Below, piece by piece: positions 1 to 7,964 of a stretch of 64,000 nt of DNA (the stretch's first letter is position 1; the number at the start of each line of letters is the position of its first letter). A program made the translations under genes and the position numbers. The notes beneath the pieces are model-generated. The model was not told the DNA's origin. It was given only the letters and a program-made list of their open reading frames with translations, and made no database searches. Origin of the DNA: Morganella morganii (GTDB lineage Bacteria; Pseudomonadota; Gammaproteobacteria; Enterobacterales; Enterobacteriaceae); the NCBI RefSeq assembly GCF_003996855.1, contig NZ_NRQY01000001.1, positions 2,258,821-2,322,820 on the forward strand, in the 5' to 3' direction.

Positions 1-103
1 ATTACCTTAACATTATCTACCGATGTAAATAATTCATTTTGGCTTGAAATTATACCAAATAAAGGATGGATTAAATTCTCGCCTATAGAACCCAGTGATG
101 AAT

Positions 104-604
104 TTATCCAAGATGGAGTACTGTTTGCAGCCACTGAACTGCATTCGGGATCTGCCCCAACCCTTTACTCACAAGCTGAAGTACAATGTGTTTTGTGGCA
201 TCGGCAGGAAGCTGTTTTAGCTGATTCAAAAATTTCTGCTTATCTTCAGGATTCTCAACGTTCTGGTCAATAAAGTCTGCAATTTGTTTAATCGTATCGT
301 CATGAAATTTCACTGTAACGACATTCAGTATCGCAGATAATCCGCCATCATTAAGCAAAAAGTCCAGGCCCCTGTGAGTTATTTTTAATTCGTTGATACT
401 GATAGCATAATCAGTCATACCAGATTTAATACCACTGATAACTAAACCATGACTCTCAAGATATAAAAGATTCGCCACCAAAGTATCATCGTCATTACCA
501 GCTAACTCCTGTAGCTGGTGCCATAGCGCTCTATCCGTAAAGTTGGGGTAATTTTCGGATAGTACTGTTAATACCGAATTTTGTAGTTCTCTGTCTATTC
601 GCAT
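104..604 (-). CDS. Hypothetical protein, possible winged-helix N-terminus
   Basis: I do not recognise this 166-residue protein. Its first 80 residues alternate predicted helices and end in a short strand-like segment (HGLVISGIK) followed by ITHRGLDFL, the layout of a winged-helix DNA-binding fold as in many small phage and island regulators. The rest is helical and ends in QWLQTVLHLG. There is no signal peptide or membrane segment. An AAGG ribosome site lies about 8 bases before the ATG at 604. It follows the membrane protein at 655-915 on the same strand after 50 bases, so the two are probably co-transcribed, against the direction of the phage replication genes. The DNA is AT-rich compared with the core chromosome. 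The fold assignment is inference only. Confidence 0.6.
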   Translation of the reverse strand: MRIDRELQNSVLTVLSENYPNFTDRALWHQLQELAGNDDDTLVANLLYLESHGLVISGIKSGMTDYAISINELKITHRGLDFLLNDGGLSAILNVVTVKFHDDTIKQIADFIDQNVENPEDKQKFLNQLKQLPADATKHIVLQLVSKGLGQIPNAVQWLQTVLHLG

Positions 605-654
605 TAGATTACCTTAACCCCTTAAATAATAGTAAAAACCGCCATCTTCATTAA

Positions 655-915
655 TTACTTTCTGCTAAAACATTGTAGTAATGGATATCCGCTATCTTTA
701 CAAATCACGAATGCATCCCAAAAATACTGAAGCATTCCGCCTAAAACAAACCCAATTATTAGACCAAATACAATTTTAACAATCATTTTATCATTTGGTT
801 TTTCGGTGTTATTAAGCCACGCCTGAAACCAAAATGTACCTCTGGACAACACATAAATAGCCGGAATAAGTAGTGCCACAGCAAAAGTTATTATTCCGAT
901 ACTGAATCCCCACAT
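655..915 (-). CDS. Small two-span membrane protein, unknown function
   Basis: This 86-residue protein has two hydrophobic stretches, roughly residues 5-23 (IGIITFAVALLIPAIYVL) and 46-64 (IVKIVFGLIIGFVLGGML). A short polar loop containing NNTEKPNDK separates them, so it should be an inner-membrane hairpin protein. A GGGAG ribosome site precedes the ATG at 915. It starts only 20 bases from the divergent DNA polymerase gene and is followed on its own strand by the gene at 104-604. I do not recognise the family. The AT-rich composition and opposite orientation are typical of cargo genes carried by prophages. A role in superinfection exclusion or defence is possible but not shown. Confidence 0.6.
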   Translation of the reverse strand: MWGFSIGIITFAVALLIPAIYVLSRGTFWFQAWLNNTEKPNDKMIVKIVFGLIIGFVLGGMLQYFWDAFVICKDSGYPLLQCFSRK

Positions 916-935
916 AATTTACTCCCTCAATTATT

Positions 936-3851
936 ATGAAAAAAATCCTCTGGCTCGACCTCGAAACGTTCAGTGAAAAGCCAATTAAATACGGTACGCA
1001 TTCCTATGCGGAAACTGTAGAAATTATGCTTTTTGCGTGGGCGATAAACAACAGTTCCGTTAATGTATGGGACATTACAGACAAATCTCCTATGCCTGCG
1101 GAATTAAAGCAGGCACTGACAGACCCGGACACTGTGATTTTTGCACATAACAGTCATTTTGACCGGACAATGCTGAACCATGCCGGAATAAAAACAAACG
1201 TCCGTCGCTGGCGCGATACCATGGTTCAGGCACTGGCACACGGCTTACCGGGAGCACTGGCGGCGTTATGTGAAGTGCTCGGGGTACCGACAGACAAAGC
1301 GAAGGATAAGGAAGGTAAAGCCCTGATCCAGCTGTTCTGTAAACCCCGCCCTAAAAATTCAGCCCTTCGCCGCGCTACAGGCAAGACTCACCCGGAAGAA
1401 TGGAAGCGTTTTAGTGCCTACGCGGGACTTGATATTGAGGCTATGCGCGAAGTGCATAAACGCTTGCCTGCATGGAATTACAGAGATGAGGAACTGGCAC
1501 ACTGGCACCGTGACCAGGAAATTAATGACCGTGGCGTTTGTATGGATGTACGCCTGGCGTCTGCAGCTATTGAAGCCGTCGAACAGGAACAAAAACGCCT
1601 CGCACGTCTGACACAAGAGTTGACAGATAACGAGGTTCAGGCGGCCACACAACGGGACGCTCTGCTGCAGCACATATCCTCGGCTTTCGGTGTTGACCTG
1701 CCGGACATGCAGAAAAGTACGCTCGAACGCCGGATAAGTGATCCGGATATCCCGCTGCCTCTGCGCGAGCTACTGGCTATCCGTTTACAGGCCAGCACCA
1801 CCAGCACCAGTAAATACAAAGCCCTGATGAACGGTGTCAGTGCTGACGGACGTCTGCGCGGGACATTACAGTTTTGCGGAGCATCCCGCACCGGACGCTG
1901 GGCCGGTCACCTGTTCCAGCCGCAGAACCTACCGCGCCCGACACTCGATCAGGAAACGATTGATAACGGTATCGAGGCACTTAAAGCCGGGTGTGCGGAC
2001 CTGATTTATGACGACATCATGCAACTGACCAGTTCAGCCCTGCGCGGCTGCATTATGGCGCCGGAAGGTAAAAAACTGGTAGTGTCTGACCTTTCCAACA
2101 TTGAAGGCAGAGTGCTGGCATGGCTGGCAGGTGAATCGTGGAAAATAAAGGCATTCAGTGAATTCGATAATGGTATCGGCGCTGACCTATATAAACTGGC
2201 TTACGCAAAACCTTATAATATGGAGCCAGACTTAGTAGATAAAGAACAAAGGCAAATCGGTAAAGTAATGGAGCTCGCGTGTCTACATGGCGATACTTTG
2301 GTTTTAACAAATCACGGATACATAAAATTAATAAACATCAAAAATAACGACTTACTGTGGGATGGTGTTGAATGGGTAAAACACAACGGATTGATATCCA
2401 AGGGACTCAAAAAGGTGATGTCGATAGCAGGTGTTCAGATGACACCGAACCATCAAGTGCTAACGCCCCATGGATGGAAGCCGGCAAGCCTTATAGATTC
2501 AAACAAAAATACGCTAGCCCGAAGCCTGGAACTCGCTTCGGAGAGCTTACCGTGGTCGGTGAAGGCGAAAAAATCAGAGGAGAGCGAAGAGTCAACGTGC
2601 AATGCTCGTGTGGAGCACCTCAGCACAGTGTCACTCTATCAAACTTGCTTAAGGGCAAAAGTACCAGATGTAATAAGTGCGCTAAAAAAGCAACAAAAAC
2701 CTATCGTAAACAATATTTTTGCTACGCTGATGCTCTTGAAGATGACGAAATTAGAACACGTTTGCTCAATCGTCTCTCCGCCGCAATGTCACGTTGTAAC
2801 AATCCCAACAATAAACTATACAGAAACTACGGAGGGCGCGGTATACAAGTCTGCTCGGAATGGGAACAGGATAAAAGAAGTTTTCTCCGCCATGCTAAAA
2901 ATCTGGGCGGAGTTGACGACGCCAATCTTGAAATGGATCGCATCGATAACGATAAAGGGTACGAGCCGGGAAACATCAGGTTTGTATCAAAAGCCGACAA
3001 TAACAGGAATAAAAGAAAGATATCAGAAATGCAACAACGAATTGATGAATTGGAGCAACGTTTACGACATTGTAAGTGCGGGACCACGAAATAGATTCAC
3101 AATCAAAACCAATACAGGGCATTTAATCGTCCATAACTGCGGTTACGGTGGTGGTGTCGCCGCTTTCCTGACATTTGCCCTGACCTACGGGCTGGATCTG
3201 GATGAACTGGCTGATGCCGCATTACCTAATATCCCGCCAAAAGTTAAGCATGATGCGCTGAGCTGGTACCAGAAATCTGTTGAAACGAAAAAAACCTATG
3301 GCCTCAGTGAAAAGGTATTCATCACCTGTGATTCACTGAAACGTATGTGGCGTAATGCACATCCGGAAACCGTCTCATTCTGGTACGAACTGGAAGATAC
3401 CGTACGCCGGGCGATAGCCTCACCGGGAACCACGTTCCCGTGCCACAGACTCAAAGTACGCCGGGATAAAGCCTGGCTGCGTATCGTTCTGCCATCCGGC
3501 CGCGCCGTGTGCTACCCGTCCCCGCGTGTGGACAACGGGCAGATCAGCTATATGGGTGTTAATCCCTACAGCCGCAAATGGCAGCGCCTGAAAACCTACG
3601 GCGGGAAACTGGTGGAAAACGTCACACAGGCCGCCGCCCGGGATGTTCTCGCCGGCAATATGCCGGTTATCGAAAACCACGGCTACGCCATTGTGCTGAC
3701 AGTACATGACGAAGTTTTAACTGAGGCACCGGACAGCACGGATTTCAGCCACGAACAACTATCCGCATTACTCGCGACCAATCCCCCGTGGGCGCCCGAC
3801 CTCCCGCTGAGTGCAGGAGGCTTTGAGGCGTACCATTACCGTAAGGACTAA
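936..3851 (+). CDS. Phage family A DNA polymerase with in-frame intein
   Basis: This is a 971-codon reading frame for a phage replicative DNA polymerase of family A with a 3'-5' proofreading domain. Visible exonuclease motifs are D8/E10 (LDLETF), an N-rich second motif (FAHNSHFD) and a YxxxD-type third motif ([11 protein letters not shown]). Polymerase motif A is SDLSNIEGR with D385; motif B is R439-K443...YG; motif C is HDE at 924-926. Residues 449-734 (286 aa) are an intein inserted inside motif B, so the mature spliced enzyme would be 685 aa. The N-extein ends at A448 and the C-extein begins with C735. A second protein, an HNH endonuclease, is encoded in the -1 frame within the intein. The gene heads a run of phage replication genes (ANR protein, VRR-NUC, methyltransferase, helicase). 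No strong ribosome site precedes ATG 936. Confidence 0.95.
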   Translation: MKKILWLDLETFSEKPIKYGTHSYAETVEIMLFAWAINNSSVNVWDITDKSPMPAELKQALTDPDTVIFAHNSHFDRTMLNHAGIKTNVRRWRDTMVQALAHGLPGALAALCEVLGVPTDKAKDKEGKALIQLFCKPRPKNSALRRATGKTHPEEWKRFSAYAGLDIEAMREVHKRLPAWNYRDEELAHWHRDQEINDRGVCMDVRLASAAIEAVEQEQKRLARLTQELTDNEVQAATQRDALLQHISSAFGVDLPDMQKSTLERRISDPDIPLPLRELLAIRLQASTTSTSKYKALMNGVSADGRLRGTLQFCGASRTGRWAGHLFQPQNLPRPTLDQETIDNGIEALKAGCADLIYDDIMQLTSSALRGCIMAPEGKKLVVSDLSNIEGRVLAWLAGESWKIKAFSEFDNGIGADLYKLAYAKPYNMEPDLVDKEQRQIGKVMELACLHGDTLVLTNHGYIKLINIKNNDLLWDGVEWVKHNGLISKGLKKVMSIAGVQMTPNHQVLTPHGWKPASLIDSNKNTLARSLELASESLPWSVKAKKSEESEESTCNARVEHLSTVSLYQTCLRAKVPDVISALKKQQKPIVNNIFATLMLLKMTKLEHVCSIVSPPQCHVVTIPTINYTETTEGAVYKSARNGNRIKEVFSAMLKIWAELTTPILKWIASITIKGTSRETSGLYQKPTITGIKERYQKCNNELMNWSNVYDIVSAGPRNRFTIKTNTGHLIVHNCGYGGGVAAFLTFALTYGLDLDELADAALPNIPPKVKHDALSWYQKSVETKKTYGLSEKVFITCDSLKRMWRNAHPETVSFWYELEDTVRRAIASPGTTFPCHRLKVRRDKAWLRIVLPSGRAVCYPSPRVDNGQISYMGVNPYSRKWQRLKTYGGKLVENVTQAAARDVLAGNMPVIENHGYAIVLTVHDEVLTEAPDSTDFSHEQLSALLATNPPWAPDLPLSAGGFEAYHYRKD
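2280..3137 (+). mobile_element. Intein in DNA polymerase motif B
   Basis: This is a 286-residue in-frame protein splicing element. Block A is the N-terminal Cys (C449 of the precursor) in [17 protein letters not shown]. Block B is TPNHQVL with the conserved T and H (T503, H506). Block F is [16 protein letters not shown]. Block G ends in VHN, with the penultimate His and terminal Asn, followed by Cys+1 of the extein (C735). The flanking extein residues join to give the intact motif [12 protein letters not shown]. Between blocks B and F the in-frame sequence (about 185 residues) matches no LAGLIDADG or HNH motif, because this DNA is used in another frame for an endonuclease (2372-3094). The element is therefore a splicing domain plus a nested homing gene. 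Confidence 0.93.
2372..3094 (+). CDS. HNH homing endonuclease nested out of frame in the intein
   Basis: This 240-codon reading frame lies wholly inside the intein, in the -1 frame relative to the polymerase. Residues 50-105 resemble the N-terminal module of phage HNH endonucleases: [12 protein letters not shown] followed by a four-cysteine zinc site (C78, C80, C100, C103). Residues 135-215 form the HNH nuclease domain: [31 protein letters not shown], then [19 protein letters not shown] and [11 protein letters not shown] coiled-coil-like tail ([15 protein letters not shown]) ends the protein. A TGA directly abuts the ATG at 2372, so that is the earliest possible start. An ATG at 2474 (M35), just before the recognisable domain, is an alternative. 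No strong ribosome site is seen for either. The stop at 3092-3094 falls within the DNA for intein block F. The likely role is cutting intein-less polymerase genes to drive homing. Confidence 0.88.
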   Translation: MGKTQRIDIQGTQKGDVDSRCSDDTEPSSANAPWMEAGKPYRFKQKYASPKPGTRFGELTVVGEGEKIRGERRVNVQCSCGAPQHSVTLSNLLKGKSTRCNKCAKKATKTYRKQYFCYADALEDDEIRTRLLNRLSAAMSRCNNPNNKLYRNYGGRGIQVCSEWEQDKRSFLRHAKNLGGVDDANLEMDRIDNDKGYEPGNIRFVSKADNNRNKRKISEMQQRIDELEQRLRHCKCGTTK

Positions 3852-3855
3852 TTTC

Positions 3856-4074
3856 ATGGCATTCAAACATAATGACAGCCCGCTGTACTTCCGCGCGGCG
3901 CGGGATGCTGTGCGTCTCGAACAGGCCGGTAAATACTGGGAAGCGTCAAAAGCATGGGCGCAGGCGCACCGGCTGGCGCGCAAATTAAGTAACCAGCGGT
4001 GGAGTGAGCACCGCTCTGATTTTTGCTTTACCCAGATTCAGCGGGAAAAGAATAAAGGTCCCCGAGATGAGTAA
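3856..4074 (+). CDS. ANR family small regulator
   Basis: This 72-residue protein matches the ANR (AraC negative regulator) family pattern seen in phages and plasmids of enterobacteria: FRAARDAVRLEQAGKYWEAS, then KAWAQAHRLA, N..W...R..FC. Family members are small helical proteins, some of which bind AraC-type activators; the target here is unknown. The start at 3856 lies 4 bases after the polymerase stop, so it is translationally linked to it. An in-frame upstream ATG at 3811 would overlap the polymerase end and is less likely. Its end overlaps the next gene (start 4067) by 8 bases. Confidence 0.8.
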   Translation: MAFKHNDSPLYFRAARDAVRLEQAGKYWEASKAWAQAHRLARKLSNQRWSEHRSDFCFTQIQREKNKGPRDE

Positions 4075-4336
4075 AGTACGTGAGGATGTGATCGAAAGGC
4101 ATCTTGTCAACGAAATGAAGAAGGTCGGCGGGATCGCCTATAAATTCGTGTCACCCGGCCGGCGGGCAGTACCTGACCGACTGGTTCTCCTGCCCGGCGG
4201 AAAAGTTATCTTTGTTGAGTGCAAAGCCCCCGGAGAAAAGCCCCGCCCCGATCAACTGCGGGAACATGCGCGGCTTTTTGCTTTAGGGCATCAGGTTATT
4301 GTTTTGGATAGTAAGGATTTAACAGGGATTTTCTGA
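4067..4336 (+). CDS. VRR-NUC domain nuclease
   Basis: This 89-residue stand-alone VRR-NUC protein belongs to the PD-(D/E)XK nuclease superfamily. Visible motifs are an N-terminal helix with E (VREDVIERHL), the central PGRRAVPDRLVL with the catalytic Asp, and the VECKAPGEKP block that supplies E and K. Family members cut branched or Holliday-type DNA and are common next to phage polymerases and SNF2 helicases, as here. I chose the ATG at 4067 over the in-frame ATG at 4004 because it starts right at the family N-terminus, has an AAAGG site upstream and overlaps the ANR gene by 8 bases. It probably acts in phage DNA replication or repair, not restriction. Confidence 0.88.
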   Translation: MSKVREDVIERHLVNEMKKVGGIAYKFVSPGRRAVPDRLVLLPGGKVIFVECKAPGEKPRPDQLREHARLFALGHQVIVLDSKDLTGIF

Positions 4337-4351
4337 CAAAGGGTCTGAACA

Positions 4352-6028
4352 ATGGTGAAACTGACTTACGGATCTGTATGTTCCGGCATCGAGGCCGCTT
4401 CGGTCGCCTGGGAATCTATCGGAATGAAACCCCTCTGGTTCAGCGAAATTGAACCGTTCCCGTCTGCCGTGCTGGCTGCACACTGGCCGCAGGTCGATAA
4501 CCTTGGCGATATGACAAAACTTGCTGCAGCGGTTCGCGCCGGTGATGTACCTGCTCCGGATCTGCTCGTTGGCGGCACACCTTGTCAGGCATTCAGTGTT
4601 GCCGGATTACGCGGTGGCCTGAGTGACGAACGCGGACAATTAACCCTTTCTTACGTTGAATTAGCGGACAGCATCGATGAAAAAAGAGAACAAAACGGTG
4701 AACAACCGGCAATCATTGTCTGGGAAAACGTCCCCGGCGTGCTCAGCAGCAAAGATAACGCCTTTGGTTGCTTCCTTGCAGGACTTGCCGGAGAAAGTGA
4801 AGAACTCAAGCCGACAGGGGAAAAATGGACAAACGTTGGTTATGTGTCTGGACCCAAAAGAACTATCGCGTGGCGGATCCTCGATGCTCAATATTTCGGA
4901 GTCGCGCAGCGCCGCCGTCGTGTGTTCGTTGTCGCAAGTGCTCGAACAGACATCTGTCCCGCAGAAATACTTTTTGAGTACGACAGCGTGCACGGGGATA
5001 TTACGTCGGGCGGAGAAGCGGGGCAGACAGTTGCCGCTCTTACTAAAAACGGCGTTGGCGCAACAGGCGCAGACGACAACCAGGCACAGGCCGGACATCT
5101 GATTGCATTCGGTGGGGGCAATACTTCCGGCGAGATCAAAGTTGCCACTACCTGCACAGCACACGGTGCCCGATTAGATTTTGATACTGACACTTTTGCA
5201 GTACACGGCACCCAAGATCCGGACGTTAATCATGAGCTGGCGCACAAACTGGGACGTAACCACGGGCAGGAAAATGCACTTTTCGTTCAGGCTGATGATG
5301 AGGGTATCACTGACAGAGACATTCGGCTTATGCGGCAATTTCACGGTTTTCCGGTTGAACCGTTATCTGTTTCTGACGACAAGCCTGAACAGAAAAATAC
5401 TTGTATTTCATTTGCAGAAAACAGCCAGGGTGAAATCAGGCTGCAAGGTGGAGACGGTCAGATAGTCGGGCCTTTATCTACAGGTGGTGGCAAGCCAGGT
5501 CAGGGATATCCTGCAATTGCATTCAGTTACAAAGACTACGGTGCGGATGCCACAGAAAACCTCTCTCCGACATTACGGGCCGGTAACAGCAGCAACAGTA
5601 ATCAGAATTCAGGGCAGCCGCCAGCGATTGCTTTGGCCGGAAATACTATTGGCCGCGCACCACAAAACGGTGGCAACGGAACCGGATATGATGAATCCGG
5701 CGTTTCATACACTCTGACAAAATCAGATATTCATGGTGTTTCGGTTAGCAATAGCGTCCGCCGCCTGACCCCGATCGAGTGTGAGCGCCTGCAGGGATTT
5801 CCTGATAATCACACCAGAATCAGCTGGCGCGGTAAAGAAGCCGCTGACTGCCCGGACGGCCCACGTTACCGCGCTATCGGTAACAGCATGGCGGTACCGG
5901 TTATGCGCTGGATTGGTGAACGTATCCTTGCCGCGCTGCCGGTGGAGGAAACCCCGGATCGACCCCCTGTTACTTATGATGCTATAAAACCCGCTTGGTG
6001 GTATGAGGAAGGATATGATCTCATCTAA
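4352..6028 (+). CDS. Phage DNA cytosine-5 methyltransferase
   Basis: This 558-residue protein methylates C5 of cytosine in DNA using S-adenosylmethionine. Motif I is GSVCSGIEAA near the N-terminus. Motif IV holds the catalytic cysteine (GGTPCQAFS, about C78). Motif VI is WENVPG, motif VIII QRRRRVF, motif IX LTPIECERLQGFP and motif X RYRAIGNSMAVPV. The stretch between motifs VIII and IX (about residues 205-470) is unusually long. It contains repeated Gly-rich pieces such as AFGGGN and GGGKPGQGYPAIAF, as in phage enzymes with an extended target recognition region. There is no restriction enzyme beside it, so it probably protects phage DNA as an orphan enzyme. Its end overlaps the helicase start by 14 bases. 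Confidence 0.93.
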   Translation: MVKLTYGSVCSGIEAASVAWESIGMKPLWFSEIEPFPSAVLAAHWPQVDNLGDMTKLAAAVRAGDVPAPDLLVGGTPCQAFSVAGLRGGLSDERGQLTLSYVELADSIDEKREQNGEQPAIIVWENVPGVLSSKDNAFGCFLAGLAGESEELKPTGEKWTNVGYVSGPKRTIAWRILDAQYFGVAQRRRRVFVVASARTDICPAEILFEYDSVHGDITSGGEAGQTVAALTKNGVGATGADDNQAQAGHLIAFGGGNTSGEIKVATTCTAHGARLDFDTDTFAVHGTQDPDVNHELAHKLGRNHGQENALFVQADDEGITDRDIRLMRQFHGFPVEPLSVSDDKPEQKNTCISFAENSQGEIRLQGGDGQIVGPLSTGGGKPGQGYPAIAFSYKDYGADATENLSPTLRAGNSSNSNQNSGQPPAIALAGNTIGRAPQNGGNGTGYDESGVSYTLTKSDIHGVSVSNSVRRLTPIECERLQGFPDNHTRISWRGKEAADCPDGPRYRAIGNSMAVPVMRWIGERILAALPVEETPDRPPVTYDAIKPAWWYEEGYDLI

Positions 6029-7406
6029 AAATTTCACACCCCACCCCTACCAAAATCTCATCCTCAGTCACGAAATCGATATTAAGCGCTCAAATGTCTG
6101 GGCGGGTATGGGTATGGGAAAAACAGTCGCGACACTGACCGCGCTGGAAGATTTGTTTATGGCCGGCAGTGAAACTAAACCGGCTCTGGTGCTGGCACCG
6201 TTACGGGTCGCTCATTCAACATGGCCGGATGAAGCGGTCAAGTGGAATCACCTGCGTAATATTGATGTTCAGCCGATAATCGGCACAGCCAAAGAACGGA
6301 TGGCCGCAGTCAAAAATACCAATGCCAGCGTGTTTACCATTAATTATGACAACCTGGTGTGGCTGGTTGAGATGATGGGTGACCACTGGCCTTTCGGTAC
6401 CATCATTGCTGATGAAAGCACCCGGCTGAAATCGTTCCGCCTGCGGAAAGGTGGTAAACGTGCTGCTGCGCTGGCAAAGGTTGCGCACAAACACGTCGGC
6501 CGCTGGGTGAACCTGACCGGTACGCCATCCCCTAACGGGCTGTTAGACCTGTGGGGTCAGGCGTGGTTTGTCGATCAGGGTCAGCGACTGGGGCGGACGT
6601 ACAGCGCTTTTACCTCACGCTGGTTTAACAGCATTCAGTTCCTGGGACAACAATGGTCAAAACTGGAGCCGTGGCCGTTCGCACAGGAGCAGATACAATC
6701 AGCCCTGCGTGATGTGACGATATCCCTCGATGCCGCCGACTGGTTCGATATCAAGGAACCGATCCATAACGTAATCAGGCTCGAACTACCGGCCAAAGCC
6801 AGAAAACAGTATCAGGAAATGGAAAAAGAAATGTTTCTTGAGCTGGAAAACAACGGTATCGAAGCCCTGAACGCCGCGGCGAAAACTGTCAAGTGTCTGC
6901 AAATTGCCAGCGGTGCTATCTATACCGATGATGATCATAACTGGTCTGAGTTACACGATATTAAAATTCAGGCACTGGAAAGTATCATCAATGAGTCTGG
7001 CGGAACTCCGGTTCTGGTTGCCTACCACTGGAAGCATGATCTGGTACGCCTGCTGAAAGCCTTTCCGAAAGGTAAAAATCTGGATGCAGATCCGCAGACA
7101 TTACGCGACTGGAATGCCGGAAAAATACCGGTACTGTTCGCGCATCCGGCCAGCGCCGGGCACGGACTTAACCTGCAGGATGGCGGTAATATTCTGGTGT
7201 TCTTTTCTCACTGGTGGGATCTGGAACAGTACCAGCAAATCATTGAGCGCATTGGCCCTACCCGGCAGATTCAGGCCGGATATAACCGCCCCGTTTTTAT
7301 ACATCACCTGATAGCCGCCGGCACGATGGATGAAGTCGTGATGGAGCGGCGAAACTCAAAACGTGAAATTCAGGATTTACTGTTAGAAGCAACGAGGAGG
7401 AAATAA
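6015..7406 (+). CDS. SNF2-like DEAD/DEAH-box phage helicase
   Basis: This 463-residue superfamily 2 ATPase is of the phage SNF2-like type. Walker A is GMGMGKTVATL, motif Ia LVLAPLRVAHSTW, motif II the variant IADEST, and motif III LTGTPSPNG. The C-terminal RecA domain ends with QQIIERIGPTRQ, the arginine-finger region, and HHLIAAGTMDE. It likely remodels or unwinds DNA during phage replication along with the polymerase and VRR-NUC protein encoded just upstream. I prefer ATG 6015 because a GAGGA site lies 5 bases before it; an in-frame ATG at 6003 adds four residues. It overlaps the methyltransferase stop. Confidence 0.9.
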   Translation: MISSKNFTPHPYQNLILSHEIDIKRSNVWAGMGMGKTVATLTALEDLFMAGSETKPALVLAPLRVAHSTWPDEAVKWNHLRNIDVQPIIGTAKERMAAVKNTNASVFTINYDNLVWLVEMMGDHWPFGTIIADESTRLKSFRLRKGGKRAAALAKVAHKHVGRWVNLTGTPSPNGLLDLWGQAWFVDQGQRLGRTYSAFTSRWFNSIQFLGQQWSKLEPWPFAQEQIQSALRDVTISLDAADWFDIKEPIHNVIRLELPAKARKQYQEMEKEMFLELENNGIEALNAAAKTVKCLQIASGAIYTDDDHNWSELHDIKIQALESIINESGGTPVLVAYHWKHDLVRLLKAFPKGKNLDADPQTLRDWNAGKIPVLFAHPASAGHGLNLQDGGNILVFFSHWWDLEQYQQIIERIGPTRQIQAGYNRPVFIHHLIAAGTMDEVVMERRNSKREIQDLLLEATRRK

Positions 7407-7410
7407 CATT

Positions 7411-7671
7411 ATGAGTACTTCAGAATTAACACCAAATCACTTAGGCTCAAGAATCGCCTGTTTTAGTGATTCACGGCATCTTGCAGAAGAACTTGAGCGA
7501 ATCGCTTTTACATTAAAGAGTAACGATGAGCACCAGGATGCATATTACCTTGATGAATCAGCTGATCACATCATTGGCTTGTACCGTGAGTTAATAGAAT
7601 ATGCGGCAGAAATTGTTCGCTTAAAATTTTTACTTGGTATCACCTCTATAGGTACCGATGCTGAAGACTAA
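7411..7671 (+). CDS. Hypothetical small phage protein
   Basis: This 86-residue acidic, mainly helical protein (HLAEELERIAFTLKSNDE, YLDESADHIIGLYRELIEY) has no membrane segment or known motif that I recognise. It starts 4 bases after the helicase stop behind a strong AGGAGG site, so it is the last gene of the replication operon. A palindrome (7673-7690) begins two bases after its stop codon, and a new promoter follows. Confidence 0.7.
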   Translation: MSTSELTPNHLGSRIACFSDSRHLAEELERIAFTLKSNDEHQDAYYLDESADHIIGLYRELIEYAAEIVRLKFLLGITSIGTDAED

Positions 7672-7672
7672 A

Positions 7673-7690
7673 CTTGCAAAGTTTTGCAAG
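7673..7690. promoter_or_regulatory. Palindrome upstream of the C4 promoter
   Basis: CTTGCAAA and TTTGCAAG are perfect inverted repeats separated by GT. They lie six bases upstream of the -35 element at 7697. The position and symmetry suit an operator for a dimeric repressor acting on the immunity promoter. There is no T-run, so it is not a clear terminator. Confidence 0.45.
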
Positions 7691-7696
7691 CCGGTC

Positions 7697-7726
7697 TTGA
7701 CTCTCCGCTCCAACGCTGACTATACT
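7697..7726 (+). promoter_or_regulatory. Sigma-70 promoter of the C4 RNA/antirepressor operon
   Basis: TTGACT (7697-7702) and TATACT (7721-7726) are separated by 18 bases, a near-consensus promoter. Transcription would start near 7733, right where the C4-type RNA structure begins. In P1-type phages the same promoter drives the antisense RNA and the antirepressor mRNA. Confidence 0.8.
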
Positions 7727-7731
7727 CCCGC

Positions 7732-7792
7732 CTGAGGACTCAAAACCTCAGCAAAAGCGGTACAAACCAACCCCGTCAGTGTTGGATTTTTT
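7732..7792 (+). ncRNA. c4: C4-type antisense RNA
   Basis: This short RNA represses antirepressor synthesis in P1/P7-like phages. Here it shows a first hairpin CTGAGG/CCTCAG (7732-7737 with 7746-7751) and a last hairpin CCAAC/GTTGG (7767-7771 with 7781-7785) followed by a T-run. Two segments are complementary to the downstream leader. CTCAAAAC (7739-7746) pairs with GTTTTGAG at 7904-7911. CCCCGTCAG (7771-7779) pairs with CTGACGGGG at 7869-7877. These are the a'/a and b'/b pairings that define C4 RNAs. The target mRNA encodes the antirepressor gene at 7965. The exact processed ends cannot be seen. Confidence 0.85.
7767..7792 (+). terminator. Terminator hairpin of the C4 RNA
   Basis: The CCAAC/GTTGG stem with a 9-base loop, followed by ATTTTTT, forms a weak intrinsic terminator. 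The loop carries the segment that pairs with the downstream leader. Read-through would give the icd/ant-type mRNA. Confidence 0.6.
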
Positions 7793-7882
7793 ATGCCTGT
7801 TATTCTTGTGGGCGCGTACGTGCGTTCACTATCCCGATCAACGTCGGGAGGGCGACGAATAAAATACCCTGACGGGGAATAA
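7793..7882 (+). CDS. 29-codon leader ORF in the C4 target region
   Basis: An ATG at 7793 opens a 29-codon frame starting MPVILVGAYVRSLSRS and ending RRIKYPDGE. It begins right after the C4 terminator T-run, and its last codons overlap one of the two C4 target segments (7869-7877). P1-type C4 operons also place small ORFs between the RNA and ant whose translation is coupled to antirepressor expression. The hairpin TCCCGA/TCGGGA (7832-7849) lies inside it. Translation is not proven, and no clear ribosome site is visible before the ATG. Confidence 0.4.
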   Translation: MPVILVGAYVRSLSRSTSGGRRIKYPDGE

Positions 7883-7964
7883 GTCCGCGGTTTCTTTTGC
7901 GCCGTTTTGAGCCTCCCGGCACCACTACGATAGTGGTATCTCAAAGAAAGCAAAAGAGGTCATT

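Noticed and set aside
1..273. Open plus-strand frame from the window start ending in TAA at 271-273
   Set aside because: It has no start in the window, and its second half is antisense to the better supported gene at 104-604. The first 100 bases could be the end of a real gene, but nothing recognisable is seen.
4067..6028. VRR-NUC protein plus methyltransferase as a restriction-modification pair
   Set aside because: VRR-NUC proteins beside phage polymerases and helicases are replication or repair nucleases. There is no target recognition domain, so an orphan methyltransferase is more likely.
7720..7953. Minus-strand 77-codon frame over the C4 region
   Set aside because: It is a by-product of the structured C4 RNA and leader; its sequence is low in hydrophobic core residues, and no ribosome site or family match is seen.
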